Source: Caryophanales bacterium (lineage in GTDB: Bacteria; Bacillota_I; Bacilli_A; RFN20; CAG-826). From it: a DNA stretch of 8,181 nucleotides. The stretch is taken from the NCBI GenBank assembly GCA_022781015.1, contig JALEUF010000155.1:1-8181 (forward strand), read 5' to 3'. The notes beneath the pieces were generated by a model. The model made no database searches. It had not been told where the DNA came from and saw only the letters and a program-made list of their open reading frames with translations. Positions 6,366 to 8,181 of this stretch are shown here, one piece after another; position 1 is the first letter of the stretch; the number at the start of each line of letters is the position of its first letter. Both the position numbers and the translations under genes were made by a program.

Positions 6366-6385
6366 ATAAAGATATTCTAACATAT

Positions 6386-6439
6386 AAAACGAAACGCAGT
6401 ATTAAATTTCGTTTTGATTTCGTTTTGATTTCGTTTTGA
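6386..6439. repeat. Three tandem 11-bp repeats plus an inverted copy (putative operator array)
   Basis: TTTCGTTTTGA occurs three times in exact tandem at 6407-6417, 6418-6428 and 6429-6439. An inverted partial copy, AAAACGAAA, lies at 6386-6394. The array begins 33 bases upstream of the ATPase-nuclease ATG, just before its ribosome binding site. The 11-bp period is close to one helical turn, so repeated sites would face the same side of the DNA, as in operator or iteron arrays. Binding by the gene's own N-terminal helix-turn-helix is inferred. Confidence 0.7.
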
Positions 6440-6467
6440 ATCACAAAATATCGAGACAACAATCAAT

Positions 6468-6486
6468 TTCGTACCTAAAATACGAA
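6468..6486. promoter_or_regulatory. TTCGTA-N7-TACGAA inverted repeat
   Basis: TTCGTA (6468-6473) and TACGAA (6481-6486) form a perfect 6-bp inverted repeat with a 7-base spacer. The TTCGT core is shared with the nearby 11-bp repeats, so it may be another site for the same DNA-binding protein. It lies upstream of the array relative to the ATPase-nuclease gene. Confidence 0.4.
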
Positions 6487-6504
6487 CTCAAAAATATAAA
6501 CAAT

Positions 6505-6549
6505 AAATAAAAAGGCCCGGATGTTGCGCATTGTTAAGAGGCGATCCGG
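6505..6549 (-). terminator. Second, long-loop terminator-like hairpin between uraA and the ATPase-nuclease gene
   Basis: On the minus strand CCGGAT (6549-6544) pairs with ATCCGG (6522-6517) across a 21-base loop, then GCC, then TTTTTATTT (6513-6505). The loop can add TCGC/GCAA pairing. It lies about 60 bases beyond the strong uraA terminator, so it is either a back-up or the end of a separate short RNA made from 6550-6610, which has no reading frame of note. Together with the repeats above and the uraA terminator, it accounts for most of the 309-base gene-free stretch 6354-6662. Confidence 0.45.
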
Positions 6550-6610
6550 AATCTATCGGCTATTTAGTACACTTTAGAACTTATTTTTCCTAGAAAAATC
6601 TCTATTCAAC

Positions 6611-6644
6611 GAAAAAACGACCCTTCAATCAATAGAAGAGCCGT
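6611..6644 (-). terminator. Rho-independent terminator of the uracil permease gene
   Basis: On the minus strand ACGGCTCTTC (6644-6635... read downwards, plus-strand complement at 6635-6644) pairs with GAAGGGTCGT (6626-6617) over ten pairs with two G-U, around an 8-base loop. TTTTT follows (6616-6612). It starts 18 bases after the stop of uraA. Confidence 0.9.
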
Positions 6645-6662
6645 TCATATTAAACTAATTTC

Positions 6663-8181
6663 TTATTCAGCCTTAGCTTCAACCTTTTTATCTTTTAGGA
6701 TTAGGTTCATTAAGATACCTAAGATCATTGAGAAGGCAGTTGAAGTAACTGTAATCATGGTAGAAGTTCCTGGGAAAGCAAACTTCAATGCCAATCCGCC
6801 AATTCCAGAAACAAGGATAACTGATGCGACGAATATATTTTTGGTATTAGACATATCAACTTGTTCATTGATTAGCATCTTTACCCCACTAGCAGCGATA
6901 AACCCATATAGAAGCAAGGATACCCCGCCAGTAACGCAAGTTGGGATAGTTTCTACTACCGACATTATAGGAGAGAGGAATCCTAGCAATATGGTCATAA
7001 AGCAAGCTAGGATTATAACTTTGACACTAGCAATCTTAGTAACGCCAACTACTGCAACATTTTCTCCATAAGTAGTATTGGCAGCACCACACATAACTCC
7101 ACTTAAAGCCGTAGCAACTCCATCCCCGATAAGGGTTCTAGATAATCCTGGGTCAGTTAATAAATCCCTGCCGATTATTCCGGAAAGGTTCTTATGGTCA
7201 CCGATATGTTCGCAGATTGTAACTAATGAAACTGGAATGAATAACAAGGCAATGCTTCCAATTTGGCTTCCTTTTATTGGGGCAGCAGCCTCAAATGTTT
7301 CAGGAAGGAAGATGAAACCAGGAACATCAATGAAGCTTTGTACTCCGATGTTTTTGAAATTATTGACAATAGGAGAGAAATCAACGACATGGAAGGTTTC
7401 GCTTCCGCAAGCGTAATACCCAATCCCAGTAAATATAGCCGCAGCAACATATCCTGCAACCATACCCATGACAAATGGGATTAAACTTAATGTCTTTTTG
7501 CCATAATAGGCGCATATAGCAGTTACGACCATGCCGATTAAGCCACACAATAAGGCAACTAGGTTATAAGATTCATGATTGCCGCTAGAAGAAACTAAAT
7601 TATTAACAGCAGAGACGCTTAATCCTAAACCAATGACCATGATGACTGGTCCAATTACGATGATAGGAAGTAATTTGTTTAACCAATTGACCCCGGCGAA
7701 TTTAATAATTATCGCGATTATTACATATAAAGCACCAACCATGGCCATACCAATTGGAAGAGCCCATATGTTAGCAAAAAATCCATTTACAACATCTCCT
7801 GCACTTGCAGCTACTGCAACTCCGTCTACTACCTTAGCAGGAACTGCACCTAGAGCAACAGCCCCGCACATCGGGGCAATATAGGCAAAGCTAGAAGCAA
7901 GGAAGACAGGAGATTTCATCTTGGTTAAGACAATATAGAACAATGTTCCAATCCCAGCCGCGACTAGAGTTGGGGCAATCATAGTTTGGGCTAAGGATAT
8001 GCCATTGATATTTATAAATGGCACTTTAGCACCGGCATTAGCAAATTCAGCCCCAACTTCCATTGGCCCAGAAAACACTAGTAGAGGAACGGTGATGCAT
8101 GCGACAAACATCGCTAGCACGTGCTGAATCGCTAAGATGATCCATTCCGAAATCTTCTTAGGAGCCTCGTCTACATCGAGC
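6663..8181 (-). CDS. uraA: Uracil permease, NCS2 family (5' end beyond the window)
   Basis: This inner-membrane proton symporter imports uracil for salvage to UMP with PRPP. The frame stays open to the right edge: 20 codons (LDVDEAPKKISEWIILAIQH) precede the GTG at 8120, so a start there would cut off the first helix and the QHVLAMF signature. 505 residues are visible, longer than the about 430 of E. coli UraA because of added loops. Family marks are SPVFLASSFAYIAP; LVTICEHIGDHKN with the substrate-binding glutamate at about residue 304 (numbered from the GTG); and ANTTYGENVAVVGVTK with the second glutamate at about 353. The 49-residue spacing of the two matches E. coli UraA (241 and 290). 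TTYGEN favours uracil over xanthine permeases, though the exact substrate is inferred. The visible part is almost entirely hydrophobic segments, as expected for about 14 membrane helices, and it ends in a charged tail (KDKKVEAKAE). A strong terminator follows the stop; its promoter lies outside the window. Confidence 0.93.
   Translation of the reverse strand, partial: LDVDEAPKKISEWIILAIQHVLAMFVACITVPLLVFSGPMEVGAEFANAGAKVPFININGISLAQTMIAPTLVAAGIGTLFYIVLTKMKSPVFLASSFAYIAPMCGAVALGAVPAKVVDGVAVAASAGDVVNGFFANIWALPIGMAMVGALYVIIAIIIKFAGVNWLNKLLPIIVIGPVIMVIGLGLSVSAVNNLVSSSGNHESYNLVALLCGLIGMVVTAICAYYGKKTLSLIPFVMGMVAGYVAAAIFTGIGYYACGSETFHVVDFSPIVNNFKNIGVQSFIDVPGFIFLPETFEAAAPIKGSQIGSIALLFIPVSLVTICEHIGDHKNLSGIIGRDLLTDPGLSRTLIGDGVATALSGVMCGAANTTYGENVAVVGVTKIASVKVIILACFMTILLGFLSPIMSVVETIPTCVTGGVSLLLYGFIAASGVKMLINEQVDMSNTKNIFVASVILVSGIGGLALKFAFPGTSTMITVTSTAFSMILGILMNLILKDKKVEAKAE

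Noticed and set aside
6354..6383. Ten extra N-terminal residues for the ATPase-nuclease protein from an ATG at 6383
   Set aside because: No ribosome binding site precedes that ATG, while a near-perfect one precedes the ATG at 6353, and the HTH fold begins right after the latter.
6386..6439. CRISPR array
   Set aside because: The units are 11 bp, directly adjacent with no spacers, and no cas gene is present.
8118..8120. GTG at 8120 as the start of the uracil permease
   Set aside because: The frame is open to the window edge and the upstream codons encode the expected family N-terminus (EWIILAIQHVLAMF), so the gene begins outside the window.

Overview
The window is low-GC bacterial DNA with Shine-Dalgarno sites, many intrinsic terminators, short intergenic gaps and TGG (not TGA) for tryptophan in the genes read. 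This suggests Bacillota, plausibly a gut Bacilli/Erysipelotrichales-type or Mollicutes-related lineage that uses the standard code. The lineage is inferred from composition and gene content only.

Left part (1-1320), accessory and eroded: the last 24 codons of an unidentified plus-strand gene and its terminator; an AbrB/MazE-type antitoxin-like gene with no ATG and an in-frame stop; a cluster of TTTGGCAT/ATGCCAAA words; a compact, folded, GC-richer RNA candidate on the minus strand with its own terminator (about 632-800); and a minus-strand gene resembling phage-type nuclease/toxin domains, broken by one extra base in an A7 run (828-1212).

Middle part (1277-4532), nucleotide core: prs and guaB lie in tandem on the minus strand, 21 bases apart, with a promoter before prs and a clear terminator after guaB. 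hpt is divergent on the plus strand. Prs makes PRPP, Hpt uses PRPP to turn hypoxanthine (or guanine) into IMP (or GMP), and GuaB commits IMP to guanine nucleotides. A uracil permease (uraA, 6663 to the right edge) fits the same salvage theme, since imported uracil also needs PRPP.

Between hpt and uraA sits a 606-residue minus-strand protein with an N-terminal helix-turn-helix, an AAA-ATPase-like domain and a C-terminal PD-(D/E)XK-type nuclease domain. Its leader carries three perfect tandem 11-bp repeats plus an inverted partial copy, which looks like an operator array. Together with the folded RNA, this is the most interesting part of the window. The hpt and ATPase-nuclease stop codons abut with no spacer.
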